Shown in pieces: positions 44,778 to 52,821 of a stretch of DNA of 64,000 nucleotides (positions are counted from its first letter, which is position 1; every line of letters begins with the position of its first letter). Source of the DNA: Erysipelotrichaceae bacterium (lineage in GTDB: Bacteria > Bacillota_I > Bacilli_A > RFN20 > CAG-826); contig SVBE01000004.1 in the NCBI GenBank assembly GCA_015059065.1, positions 19,105 to 83,104 on the forward strand, in the 5' to 3' direction. The notes beneath the pieces are model-generated. The model was not told the origin of the DNA, did no database searches, and was given only the letters and a program-made list of their open reading frames with translations. The position numbers and the translations under genes are program-made.

Positions 44778-45401
44778 TTAGAGTTTTTCACGACAAATCC
44801 CTATTAATTTGCAATTTTCACATAAGGGATTTTTTGCTCTGCACTGAACTCTTCCAAAATGAATGAATTGGTGATGGAGTTTGATCCAGTGTTCTTTAAT
44901 AAATGCTTTTCTTAATTTTCGTTCAATATCACTAACGTCATCTTTTTCTTTCGCTAAACCTAGCCTTTTAGAGATGCGCGCAACATGAGTGTCGACAGGG
45001 AATTCTGGGTAGTGATATAGTTCAATAATAGTGACTTCTGCTGTTTTATTGCCAACGCCTGGAAGCGACATCAAATCTTCTTTATTATCAGGCACACTTT
45101 TATTAAATCTTTCAATTAATCCTTTCGCGATTCCAATGATGTTATTTGCTTTGACTTTATACATCCCCAATTGACTGATATATGGGTATAAATCATTAGG
45201 ACTAGCTGAAGCGAGTTCTTCGAGAGATTGATATTTATTAAATAGTTGCTCTGTAGCCTTATTAACCGCTTTATCTGTCGTCTGCGCGGAGAGCATCACA
45301 GCCAAAAGAAATTCATAGTCTTTATGATAGACTAATTCACAACCTACATTTGGTAATATTTCATCGAGGTAATTCTCGATTAATGTCGTTTTATTTCCCA
45401 T
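44778..45401 (-). CDS. nth: endonuclease III
   Basis: FLLAVMLSAQTTDKAVNKAT, LPGVGNKTAEV, FPVDTHVARISKRLGL, CxxxxxxCxxCxxxxxC cluster; start chosen at MGNKTTLIENYLD. Confidence 0.95.
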   Translation of the reverse strand: MGNKTTLIENYLDEILPNVGCELVYHKDYEFLLAVMLSAQTTDKAVNKATEQLFNKYQSLEELASASPNDLYPYISQLGMYKVKANNIIGIAKGLIERFNKSVPDNKEDLMSLPGVGNKTAEVTIIELYHYPEFPVDTHVARISKRLGLAKEKDDVSDIERKLRKAFIKEHWIKLHHQFIHFGRVQCRAKNPLCENCKLIGICREKL

Positions 45402-46044
45402 TCTTATTATCAAGCCATGGGGTTTTGGCAATCTTGATTGTTTCTTCGAGGTTTTTATTCCATTCGGAATTAATTGGAGAATAACCCTCGTTTTCCAAAT
45501 CATCTCTCATTTGATATGTGAGAAGGATTTTATCAACCGCGCGTAAAGTTTTCTTCCCTTTATTAAGCGCATCTTTTAAAGCATTGATAATCATCTCATC
45601 AGAATAGCCATATGATACCCATTCTCTAATCTTGCTCACTTCTACTGGAGAGAGTTGTCTATTTAATAATTCTTCGAATTCTTTATAGATGTTTGCGAGT
45701 TCATCTTTAATCTTCTTTGAAGATTTCTCTTCCTTTTCTTGCTTTAACGAGATTTGGAATTCACTGTAAAGCTTTTCTTTTAAAGGATCTAAGGTTGTAA
45801 CCGTATTATTTTTCACAGTGACATAGTCAATAATCTTCTTTTTAAATAAAGAAGCAAGAATCTTGTCGAGTTCCGCGCTGGATAAGGACATCTTTAACGC
45901 TAATAAATCGGCAGTGATAAGGGTATTGCCTTGGGCAATTAAATGGTCGATGACAAAAATAGAAACCAACTCATTTTCAGTCAACTTTAGTTTCTTATAA
46001 TTCTCAATTAAGAGATAACGGAAATCAATTGCTTCACTTACCAT
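45391..46044 (-). CDS. dnaD: DnaD-domain replication protein
   Basis: EFEELLNRQLSPVEVSKIREWVSYGYSDEMIINALKDALNKGKKTLRAVDKIL. Confidence 0.9.
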   Translation of the reverse strand: MVSEAIDFRYLLIENYKKLKLTENELVSIFVIDHLIAQGNTLITADLLALKMSLSSAELDKILASLFKKKIIDYVTVKNNTVTTLDPLKEKLYSEFQISLKQEKEEKSSKKIKDELANIYKEFEELLNRQLSPVEVSKIREWVSYGYSDEMIINALKDALNKGKKTLRAVDKILLTYQMRDDLENEGYSPINSEWNKNLEETIKIAKTPWLDNKNGK

Positions 46045-46051
46045 AGGACAT

Positions 46052-46738
46052 TTATTTTAGCATATCTTTAAGATATTTGTTTATATTTAACTTATTAAAT
46101 AGCGCCTCTTTCGCTTCGCTTTTATTCTCACCGATTTTAGAAATCTCTTCTTTAATCTTCTCTGGATTTAATTTTCTTAATAAATGTGCTTGTTTTATGA
46201 GGGTCTTTTCTAATTTCTTATCTATCTTAAAATCAAACTTAATGATAAATCTTGCCGCGCGTAAGATGCGTAAAGGATCTTCTTTAATTCTCTTTTTTGG
46301 ATTACCAATCATGCGGAGAGTCTTGTTTTTAAGATCTTCTTCTCCACCTACATAGTCATATAATTTGAAATGGTCATCCATATATAGGGCATTGATAGTA
46401 AAATCTCTTCTTTTTGAGTCTTCCTTCATATCTTTTACAAAGATGATTTTGCTTGGATGACGAGAATCATCATATTTACCTTCTTTTCTAAAGGTGGTAA
46501 TCACGAATGTTTCTTTTCCTCTTTTGATTTTAACTGCCCCATATTTTGCAAAAGTCATATCGCATCCAGGTAAGAATTTTGACATTTCTTCCGGGGTTGC
46601 ATCCGTTGCTAAATCAAAATCATCAATCTCTTTTTTAATGAGTAAGTCTCTCACTGAACCACCAACTAAATATAGGTGAAAAGAGTGAGCAGAAAACTCC
46701 TTTGATAATTTTAAAAATTCATCAATTGAACGGGCCAT
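46052..46738 (-). CDS. CCA-adding / poly(A) polymerase-family nucleotidyltransferase, short form
   Basis: LYLVGGSVRDLLIKKEIDDFDLATDATPEEM, DSKRRDFTINALYMD, IKEDPLRILRAARF. Confidence 0.9.
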   Translation of the reverse strand: MARSIDEFLKLSKEFSAHSFHLYLVGGSVRDLLIKKEIDDFDLATDATPEEMSKFLPGCDMTFAKYGAVKIKRGKETFVITTFRKEGKYDDSRHPSKIIFVKDMKEDSKRRDFTINALYMDDHFKLYDYVGGEEDLKNKTLRMIGNPKKRIKEDPLRILRAARFIIKFDFKIDKKLEKTLIKQAHLLRKLNPEKIKEEISKIGENKSEAKEALFNKLNINKYLKDMLK

Positions 46739-46740
46739 AA

Positions 46741-47025
46741 TTATTTGCTTAATTTTTCTTTAAAACTGATTGCTGGACGGAAAGAGACGGTCTTTCTTGG
46801 TTTGATAACTATCTTCTCGTGTGTACGTGGATTAGTCCCTGTCGTGGCTTGTTTAGTAATTGGGACTAATGAACCGAAGTTTGTGATGTTAACTTCCACT
46901 CCTGCAAGAAGGGCTTCTTCGATCTCTTCAATAAAGGCGTTGATGGCAGCTTTACTATCTTCACGAGATAAATAAGCTTTCTCACTAACGATATCAATTA
47001 GCTGGGTTTTGTAGAGTTTATCCAT
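46741..47025 (-). CDS. hup: HU-family DNA-binding protein
   Basis: ITNFGSLVPITKQATTGTNPRTHEKIVIKPRKTVSFRPAISFKEKL. Confidence 0.96.
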   Translation of the reverse strand: MDKLYKTQLIDIVSEKAYLSREDSKAAINAFIEEIEEALLAGVEVNITNFGSLVPITKQATTGTNPRTHEKIVIKPRKTVSFRPAISFKEKLSK

Positions 47026-47026
47026 A

Positions 47027-48034
47027 TTATTTGCCTTCTTTTTTAAGCGGACGAGACATCAATGTCGTGACTAATTCCGATGGTTTAGTGCCACCATAAA
47101 GGACAGCATATAACGCATTGATAATTGGGAGTTCAACACCTGCCGCTAAAGCCATTTCAAAGATGACTTTAACTGTTCTAATGCCTTCGACAGTCTTAGT
47201 GTTTGTCTCCATAAAATGCTTCGCTCCATCATCCTTACCAATTTGTAAACCAGCAGAGAAGTTACGGGAATGGAACGAATAACAAGTAACTACTAAATCG
47301 CCGAGACCAGTAAGTCCTAAATATGTTTCAGGTTTGCCACCTTGGGACACGCCGAATCTCACTATTTCGGCTAAACCACGTGTGCATAAAGCAGCGCGGG
47401 CATTATCGCCGAAGCCAAGTCCTTCTAAGATTCCACTTGCAAGAGCGATTGCATTCTTCATCGCCACTCCAATTTCAGAGCCAACTTCATCGTTATTTAA
47501 ATAGACACGGAAATAGGTGTTAGAAAATGTTTTAGCAATGAATTTGCTTGCTTCTTCATCTAGAGAAACCGCGCATATGCAAGTCGTGTCGCGAACAATT
47601 ACTTCTTCCGCATGGCTTGGTCCGATAAGAGAAACGAAGCCTTTAAGCTTATCTGGATCAATAACACCTTTGAAAACAAAAGATAATCTTTGATTCTTCT
47701 CAGTATCAAATCCTTTAGCGGTATTGATAAAAACTGCTGGATGGTCAAGCAAACCATTAATTTCTGTTAATACACTTCTTAATGCTGCGCTTGGTACAGC
47801 CATTAAGATAATGTCAGCATCTTTAATCGCAAAAGATAAATCGGTCGTCGCTGTAATTGAAGGAGAAAGAGAGATATCATCTCCAAAATAGAAGCTATTC
47901 TTATGATTGTTATTAATATCGTTAACTTGATTAGGATTATGGCCATAGATGATGACATGATGTCCATTATCATCTGCAACCTGGGCTAATGCGGTACCCC
48001 ATGTACCAGAGCCTATAACTGCAATATTACTCAT
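47027..48034 (-). CDS. gpsA: NAD(P)-dependent glycerol-3-phosphate dehydrogenase
   Basis: MSNIAVIGSGTWGTALAQVADDNGHHV; GPSHAEEV; TGLGDLVVTCYSFHSRNFSAG. Confidence 0.96.
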   Translation of the reverse strand: MSNIAVIGSGTWGTALAQVADDNGHHVIIYGHNPNQVNDINNNHKNSFYFGDDISLSPSITATTDLSFAIKDADIILMAVPSAALRSVLTEINGLLDHPAVFINTAKGFDTEKNQRLSFVFKGVIDPDKLKGFVSLIGPSHAEEVIVRDTTCICAVSLDEEASKFIAKTFSNTYFRVYLNNDEVGSEIGVAMKNAIALASGILEGLGFGDNARAALCTRGLAEIVRFGVSQGGKPETYLGLTGLGDLVVTCYSFHSRNFSAGLQIGKDDGAKHFMETNTKTVEGIRTVKVIFEMALAAGVELPIINALYAVLYGGTKPSELVTTLMSRPLKKEGK

Positions 48035-49347
48035 TTTTCTCTTTTCCTTTCGCGTAAAATGATGTTGATTGGAGTGCCTTCAAAGTTGAAAGTTTCTCTT
48101 AATCTATTTTCAATATATCTTTCATAACTGAAATGCATGAATTCAGGGTTATTGACAAATAAGACGAATGTTGGAGGTCCAACAGTCACTTGATTGCCGT
48201 AATATATCTTTAATCTTCCGCCATTGAAATCTGGGGTTTGATTTAAGATTTGAGCGTCTTGTAATAAATCATTTAATAAGCTCGTTTTAATGCGTGTGTA
48301 ATAAGCGTGATGTACTAAATCGAGAGTTTCAAATAACGTATCAATTCTTTGTTTTTTAAGAGCGGAGAGGAAAACCACAGGCGCATAACGAAGGAACTTA
48401 TATTCTTCTCTAATGATTTTCGTGTAATCGCTCATCGTGTTCGTATTTTTATCAACCGCGTCCCATTTATTAACAACGATGATGATTGCCTTATGTAAAT
48501 CAGTCGCATAAGAAATGACGTGTTTATCTTGGTCAGTAATGCCTTCTTTTCCATCTATAACTAAAAGCACTATTTCACTTCTTTCAATCGCTTTTAATGC
48601 GCGAATTGCAGAGAATTTATCAATAGATTCATAGATTTTGCCGCGTTTTTTAAGACCAGCAGTATCGATGACATTATATTTAATTCCTTCTCTTTCAAAC
48701 GGAGTATCAATGGAATCGCGAGTTGTTCCAGAGATATCGCTGACGATAACTCTATCCTGATTTAATATTGCATTCACTAATGAAGATTTACCAACATTTG
48801 GACGTCCAACAAGAGAGAAGGTAATCACATTTTCATCAAGGGCTTCTTCATCTTTTTTCACATAGGTAACAATCTTATTGAGAAGGTCACCAATACCGAT
48901 ACCATGCGCTCCAGAAACCGCCATCGGCTCACCTAACCCTAAGGAATAAAATTCATGGATATCAGATATATGGGCTCCTTCATCAATTTTATTAATCGCG
49001 AGGATAATTGGTTTATTTACTTTACGAAGCATCTTCGCCACAAGCATATCATCACGAGTGACTCCCACTCTTCCATCGCATAAGAAAACGATAACATCGG
49101 CTTCATCGATGGCTAAAGTGGCTTGCATTCTAATCTGTTCTTGGAATGGTCTATTTGCTGTTTCAATACCGCCCGTATCTACTAAAGCGAATTTTTGACC
49201 CATCCATTCCGCATTTCCATATAGACGGTCTCTAGTAATGCCAGCCTCATCATCGACAATCGCATGTCTTTCTCCGATGATACGATTAAAGACCGTAGAC
49301 TTACCTACGTTAGGAGATCCGACAATTGCAACTAATGTTTTGGCCAT
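48031..49347 (-). CDS. der: GTPase Der
   Basis: Two G domains (VGSPNVGKSTVFN; VGRPNVGKSSLVN) and C-terminal KH-like domain; start chosen at MAKTLVAIVG. Confidence 0.97.
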   Translation of the reverse strand: MAKTLVAIVGSPNVGKSTVFNRIIGERHAIVDDEAGITRDRLYGNAEWMGQKFALVDTGGIETANRPFQEQIRMQATLAIDEADVIVFLCDGRVGVTRDDMLVAKMLRKVNKPIILAINKIDEGAHISDIHEFYSLGLGEPMAVSGAHGIGIGDLLNKIVTYVKKDEEALDENVITFSLVGRPNVGKSSLVNAILNQDRVIVSDISGTTRDSIDTPFEREGIKYNVIDTAGLKKRGKIYESIDKFSAIRALKAIERSEIVLLVIDGKEGITDQDKHVISYATDLHKAIIIVVNKWDAVDKNTNTMSDYTKIIREEYKFLRYAPVVFLSALKKQRIDTLFETLDLVHHAYYTRIKTSLLNDLLQDAQILNQTPDFNGGRLKIYYGNQVTVGPPTFVLFVNNPEFMHFSYERYIENRLRETFNFEGTPINIILRERKREK

Positions 49348-49348
49348 A

Positions 49349-50008
49349 TTATTTAACTTTGCTATCAATTATTTCTAAGACTTTGTTCACCACTTCATCA
49401 ATACTCATATCAGAAGTATCTAGATGAACTGAGTCAGGCGCGGGCTTAAGAGGGGCAAAGGCTCTTTCTGAATCCGCTTTATCACGACGATTGACATCCT
49501 CTAAGATTTCTTCATATGTACAAGGAATGCCTTTTTCCATATTTTCTTTATATCTTCTTTGGGCTCTGCATTCTGGAGAAGCAACTTGGAAGATCTTCAC
49601 TTCCGCGTCAGGAAGAACATAAGTACCGATATCTCTGCCATCCATAATGACATTATCTTTCTCCGCCATTTTTCTTTGTTGATCAACTAAGAATAGACGA
49701 ACTGGTTTCATCTGACAGACAGGGGTGACATTCTTATTGATGATTGGCATTCTGATCTCTCTAGTGATATCTTTGCCGTTACATAAAACAGTGCCGCCTG
49801 GTTTTAATTCAATACTGATATTAGGGATTTCAGCGACACACGCTTGTTCGTCAGTGCAGTCTAAACCGCGGTCAAGGCAGTGCCAAGTATAAGCGCGATA
49901 CATCGCTCCTGTATCGATATATGTATATCCTTTAATCTCTGCAACTTTTTTCGCAATCGTGCTTTTACCGGCTGCAGCTGGTCCATCTATTGCCACACTT
50001 ATTCCCAT
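49349..50008 (-). CDS. cmk: cytidylate kinase
   Basis: MGISVAIDGPAAAGKSTIAKKVAEIKGYTYIDTGAMYRAYTW; VIMDGRDIGTYVLPDA. Confidence 0.97.
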   Translation of the reverse strand: MGISVAIDGPAAAGKSTIAKKVAEIKGYTYIDTGAMYRAYTWHCLDRGLDCTDEQACVAEIPNISIELKPGGTVLCNGKDITREIRMPIINKNVTPVCQMKPVRLFLVDQQRKMAEKDNVIMDGRDIGTYVLPDAEVKIFQVASPECRAQRRYKENMEKGIPCTYEEILEDVNRRDKADSERAFAPLKPAPDSVHLDTSDMSIDEVVNKVLEIIDSKVK

Positions 50009-50012
50009 AGCC

Positions 50013-50276
50013 TTACTCCTTAAATGCAAAAACTCCGAGGACGATAATACCAGCGATAACCGCGATGATGAGAAGGATAATTAAAACAAAAGTTAATACT
50101 TTCTTTGTCTTATAGCCGTTAAAGTGGTTGAACTCCTCCATCGTATCAGTTTTGTTGATCACTTCACTGATTGGGAGAGTTCTCGTCTCTGTACGAGCTT
50201 TGCCAGAATAGAATTGACTTCCTTCTTTAATTAGAGATGCGCGATAGTCGCGGTATTTGTCGTTTCGTGTTTCCAT
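50013..50276 (-). CDS. small single-TM protein
   Basis: Short ORF with C-terminal TM, directly upstream of cmk. Confidence 0.5.
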   Translation of the reverse strand: METRNDKYRDYRASLIKEGSQFYSGKARTETRTLPISEVINKTDTMEEFNHFNGYKTKKVLTFVLIILLIIAVIAGIIVLGVFAFKE

Positions 50277-50401
50277 AGACTCATTCTAATAGAATTAGAA
50301 ACATTTTCAAATAAACAAATGTGAAAAATGCATTGCCTATTGAAAAAATAGCAACTAAATGTAAAAATATTCTTAACGTTAATCCAAGGAGGAGTAATTT
50401 G

Positions 50402-50581
50402 ATGGCAAGAAAGAAAATCAAAATCGATGCATCCGCTTGTATGGGTTGCGGCGCTTGTGCTGGAGCGTATCCAGATGATATCGTGTTAAACGATAACGGC
50501 GTTGCGGAAGCTATTACTGGCGAAGCCGATGAAGAAGTCGTCAGTGTCTGCCCATTTGGTGCTATTTCCGAAGAGGAATAA
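50402..50581 (+). CDS. single-cluster [4Fe-4S] ferredoxin
   Basis: CMGCGACAGAYPDD...VCPFGAI; AAGGAGG SD before ATG at 50402; the tracked start at 50321 is too long. Confidence 0.92.
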   Translation: MARKKIKIDASACMGCGACAGAYPDDIVLNDNGVAEAITGEADEEVVSVCPFGAISEEE

Positions 50582-50590
50582 GATATAAGA

Positions 50591-50622
50591 AAAACCAGGC
50601 TATTGAGACCTGGTTTTTTTGT
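50591..50622 (+). terminator. terminator after ferredoxin
   Basis: AAAACCAGG-CTATTGAGA-CCTGGTTTTTTT. Confidence 0.8.
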
Positions 50623-50629
50623 GCTCATT

Positions 50630-51400
50630 TTATTCTTTATTACTATCTTCTTCAATATTTGATTCTTCAATAGATTCATTTTCTTCATCTATTTTCTTTT
50701 TGGCGGTAATACCCACAAAATATCTTTGGAAGAATTCTGACTTATGCATAAAGACGAATATCAGTCTATTGAATACTAATTCATAGATGAGGAAGCACGC
50801 TCCTGCTTTCATCAAATTAAATGGAGCGTATATCCCTGAAATAATTCCAACATAGGTCCAACCATTGACCTGGATATCTTTTTGGCCAGTAATATAAGCC
50901 GCGACATTATTGATCACCCCTGGCTCAAAACAAGTGGAGAAATGCGCATTTGGACCAAACACAGTGAGATATGATGGAGTGATAAAAATCGCATTTAACA
51001 CCGTTAATGTTACAGTAATAATCGCTACTATCACAACATAAGCTAATATTCTAAAACCTAATCCCTTTTTAAACCATTTGAAAATATGACTCGTTAAAAA
51101 TAATCCAAAAACGAACATCAACGATGTGAATAATGCAGTTAAATCTCCAATACCGAGTCCAACTGGACCATGCACTAATAAGTTCAATCCCGTTTTAATT
51201 ACTGCGACAATTAATCCACCAGGTAGTCCATAAAGCGCATAAGCGATAATCGTGACGATTTCACTTACCTCAATTTTTAGCCAAGGCGCAAAAGGATACG
51301 GAATCTGCGCAAAGGACATGAGAACAAAACCTAAAGCCGATAGCATAGCTAAGGTCGTCATCCTCGTAATTGTTTCACCAACTTTTCTTTCTCTTCCCAT
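50630..51400 (-). CDS. ribU: ECF transporter S component, riboflavin-type
   Basis: MLSALGFVLMSFAQIPYPFAPWLKIEVSEIVTIIAYALYGLPGGLIVAVIKTGLNLLVHG; FMN riboswitch upstream. Confidence 0.88.
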   Translation of the reverse strand: MGRERKVGETITRMTTLAMLSALGFVLMSFAQIPYPFAPWLKIEVSEIVTIIAYALYGLPGGLIVAVIKTGLNLLVHGPVGLGIGDLTALFTSLMFVFGLFLTSHIFKWFKKGLGFRILAYVVIVAIITVTLTVLNAIFITPSYLTVFGPNAHFSTCFEPGVINNVAAYITGQKDIQVNGWTYVGIISGIYAPFNLMKAGACFLIYELVFNRLIFVFMHKSEFFQRYFVGITAKKKIDEENESIEESNIEEDSNKE

Positions 51401-51426
51401 AAAAAATAGCCCTCTCTTCAGGGGCT
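51401..51426 (-). terminator. FMN riboswitch expression-platform hairpin
   Basis: Minus strand AGCCCCTGAAGAGAGGGCT-ATTTTTT ending at the ribU ATG. Confidence 0.6.
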
Positions 51427-51450
51427 CTACAAAAAAGAATAAATCTCTTT

Positions 51451-51558
51451 CACTTCTCTCATCCAGACTTTACTGTCGCCACTTGAATTTCACAAGTTCG
51501 TGCTACACTGTAGCTCGCGGGGTATACCGCCGGTCGCGTTAATTCGCTGCCCTGAAGT
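51451..51558 (-). promoter_or_regulatory. FMN riboswitch (RFN element) controlling ribU
   Basis: Minus strand CTTCAGGGCAGCG...CGACCGGCGGTATACCCCGCGAGCTAC...GTGAAATTCAAGTGGCGACAGTAAAGTCTGGATGAGAGAAG. Confidence 0.95.
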
Positions 51559-51606
51559 AATATCATTGTATATCACTATTCTAACTATATCCACAGATAT
51601 GAGAAA

Positions 51607-51637
51607 AAAAGTAAAAAAATAAAGACCATAGGTCTTT
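51607..51637 (-). terminator. minus-strand terminator with no minus-strand protein gene feeding it
   Basis: Minus strand AAAGACC-TAT-GGTCTTT-ATTTTTTTAC. Confidence 0.65.
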
Positions 51638-51657
51638 CAATAATGGCAAAAAATTTC

Positions 51658-51667
51658 TGCGTCGAAA
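51658..51667 (+). promoter_or_regulatory. shared motif TGCGTCGAAA upstream of the candidate type I TA locus
   Basis: AAAATTTCTGCGTCGAAAAAT, 43 nt before the leader-ORF ATG. Confidence 0.55.
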
Positions 51668-51709
51668 AATGCGATTTTCAAGGTCTTTATATAGGAGGAA
51701 ATTCCAAAA

Positions 51710-51784
51710 ATGGAAGATTCTCTACTCCCTTGTCATTGGTCTAGGTATGGGAAGGAGGACGTTCTTTGGAGCAATCCATTGTGA
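51710..51784 (+). CDS. candidate 24-aa leader ORF overlapping the toxin ORF (MEDSLLPCHWSRYGKEDVLWSNPL)
   Basis: AGGAGG at 51693-51698; stop TGA overlaps an internal ATG of the toxin frame (TGATG). Confidence 0.45.
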   Translation: MEDSLLPCHWSRYGKEDVLWSNPL

Positions 51785-51846
51785 TGGCCTTGATCATCTT
51801 GGTCATACTTCTCGCGTTAGTGGGAAATAAAAAAGGCTCCTCATAA
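51766..51846 (+). CDS. candidate type I toxin: 26-aa single-TM peptide (MEQSIVMALIILVILLALVGNKKGSS, TTG start)
   Basis: AAGGAGG SD at 51752-51758 with 7-nt spacing to TTG; continuous hydrophobic helix and basic C-terminus; absent from the ORF track because it is too short. Confidence 0.6.
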   Translation: MEQSIVMALIILVILLALVGNKKGSS

Positions 51847-51899
51847 AAGGGGCCAACTTCCTACAAACTCATAATACCCTATAATCGCCCCAGTGACAA
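51829..51899 (-). ncRNA. candidate antisense RNA (antitoxin) promoter and transcript
   Basis: Minus strand TTGTCA (51894-51899) -17 nt- TATTAT (51871-51876); then GGCCCCTTTTATGAGGAGCC-TTTTTTATTT hairpin plus U-tract. Confidence 0.5.
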
Positions 51900-51992
51900 G
51901 GGGGCCAATTGGGTCAAAGAAAGGCTCGCTTATAAAACACAACAAATTTTTTAGTGACTAATTTGTTCTTATTTGTATAATTAAACACATTA

Positions 51993-52811
51993 ATGATTAT
52001 GGATACAAAGCGAATTAGAATCTCAATCATCTCAAAGCTGAACTTCATCCGTTTATTCTATCGGGGTACTCTTCTTTTAGGATTGCTCGTCTACTATATT
52101 TTATTCCGCGTATTTAATATTCCGTTTTTTGATTTCTCTAACCCAATCACTTTAATAGTCGTTGGTTTTATCACTCTTTCATTTATTGGAGAAATGATTG
52201 AAAGATTTATTCCTACTAACTCTTCTTCAATGGGCAGTCAAAAGCAGCACGCGAGAAATTATCGACCAAGCGGGGAAGAAAAACCAGTCCTGCAGTCTTG
52301 GAAAGCCACTTTTATAGTCGCCCTTAGTTGGATTGGTTTAAACGCGATATTTGGAACGCTTTATTTTTTAAATATCATCGATCAGGGAATATTAATGCTC
52401 ATCTCTCTCACTTATTCAGTATGCGATATGATCTGCATTTTATATTTTTGCCCCTTCCAAACATGGATGATGCATAACCGCTGCTGCACGACTTGTCGCA
52501 TCTATAACTGGGATTTCGCGATGATGTTCACCCCTCTTATCTTCATCATGGTAAGTAAAGGTGAGAACGGTTATATCGTCAATCCATTTGCAATCAGCTT
52601 AGTCGCCGCGGCTTTATGTCTTCTTATCAAATGGGAAGTTGTCTTCCGTCTACATCCTGAAAGATTTTCCGATGCCACCAACCTTTCTATTAGATGCGAA
52701 AACTGTAAAGAAAAATTATGTTCCCATAAAAAGCAACTACAAAGACTTCTTAAAAAGAGCAGAGAATTAATAAAACAAAAACTCAATATCAAAGATAAGG
52801 AGAACACTTAA
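51993..52811 (+). CDS. hypothetical multi-TM protein with cysteine-rich motifs
   Basis: ORF with TM segments, HNRCCTTCRIYNWD and CENCKEKLC. Confidence 0.7.
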   Translation: MIMDTKRIRISIISKLNFIRLFYRGTLLLGLLVYYILFRVFNIPFFDFSNPITLIVVGFITLSFIGEMIERFIPTNSSSMGSQKQHARNYRPSGEEKPVLQSWKATFIVALSWIGLNAIFGTLYFLNIIDQGILMLISLTYSVCDMICILYFCPFQTWMMHNRCCTTCRIYNWDFAMMFTPLIFIMVSKGENGYIVNPFAISLVAAALCLLIKWEVVFRLHPERFSDATNLSIRCENCKEKLCSHKKQLQRLLKKSRELIKQKLNIKDKENT

Positions 52812-52821
52812 TAATATTGAT

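Noticed and set aside
50405-50460. Ferredoxin apparently missing its fourth cysteine (CMGCGACAGAYP)
   Set aside because: Normal for single-cluster ferredoxins, where the fourth ligand is the distal CP motif (VCPFGAI).
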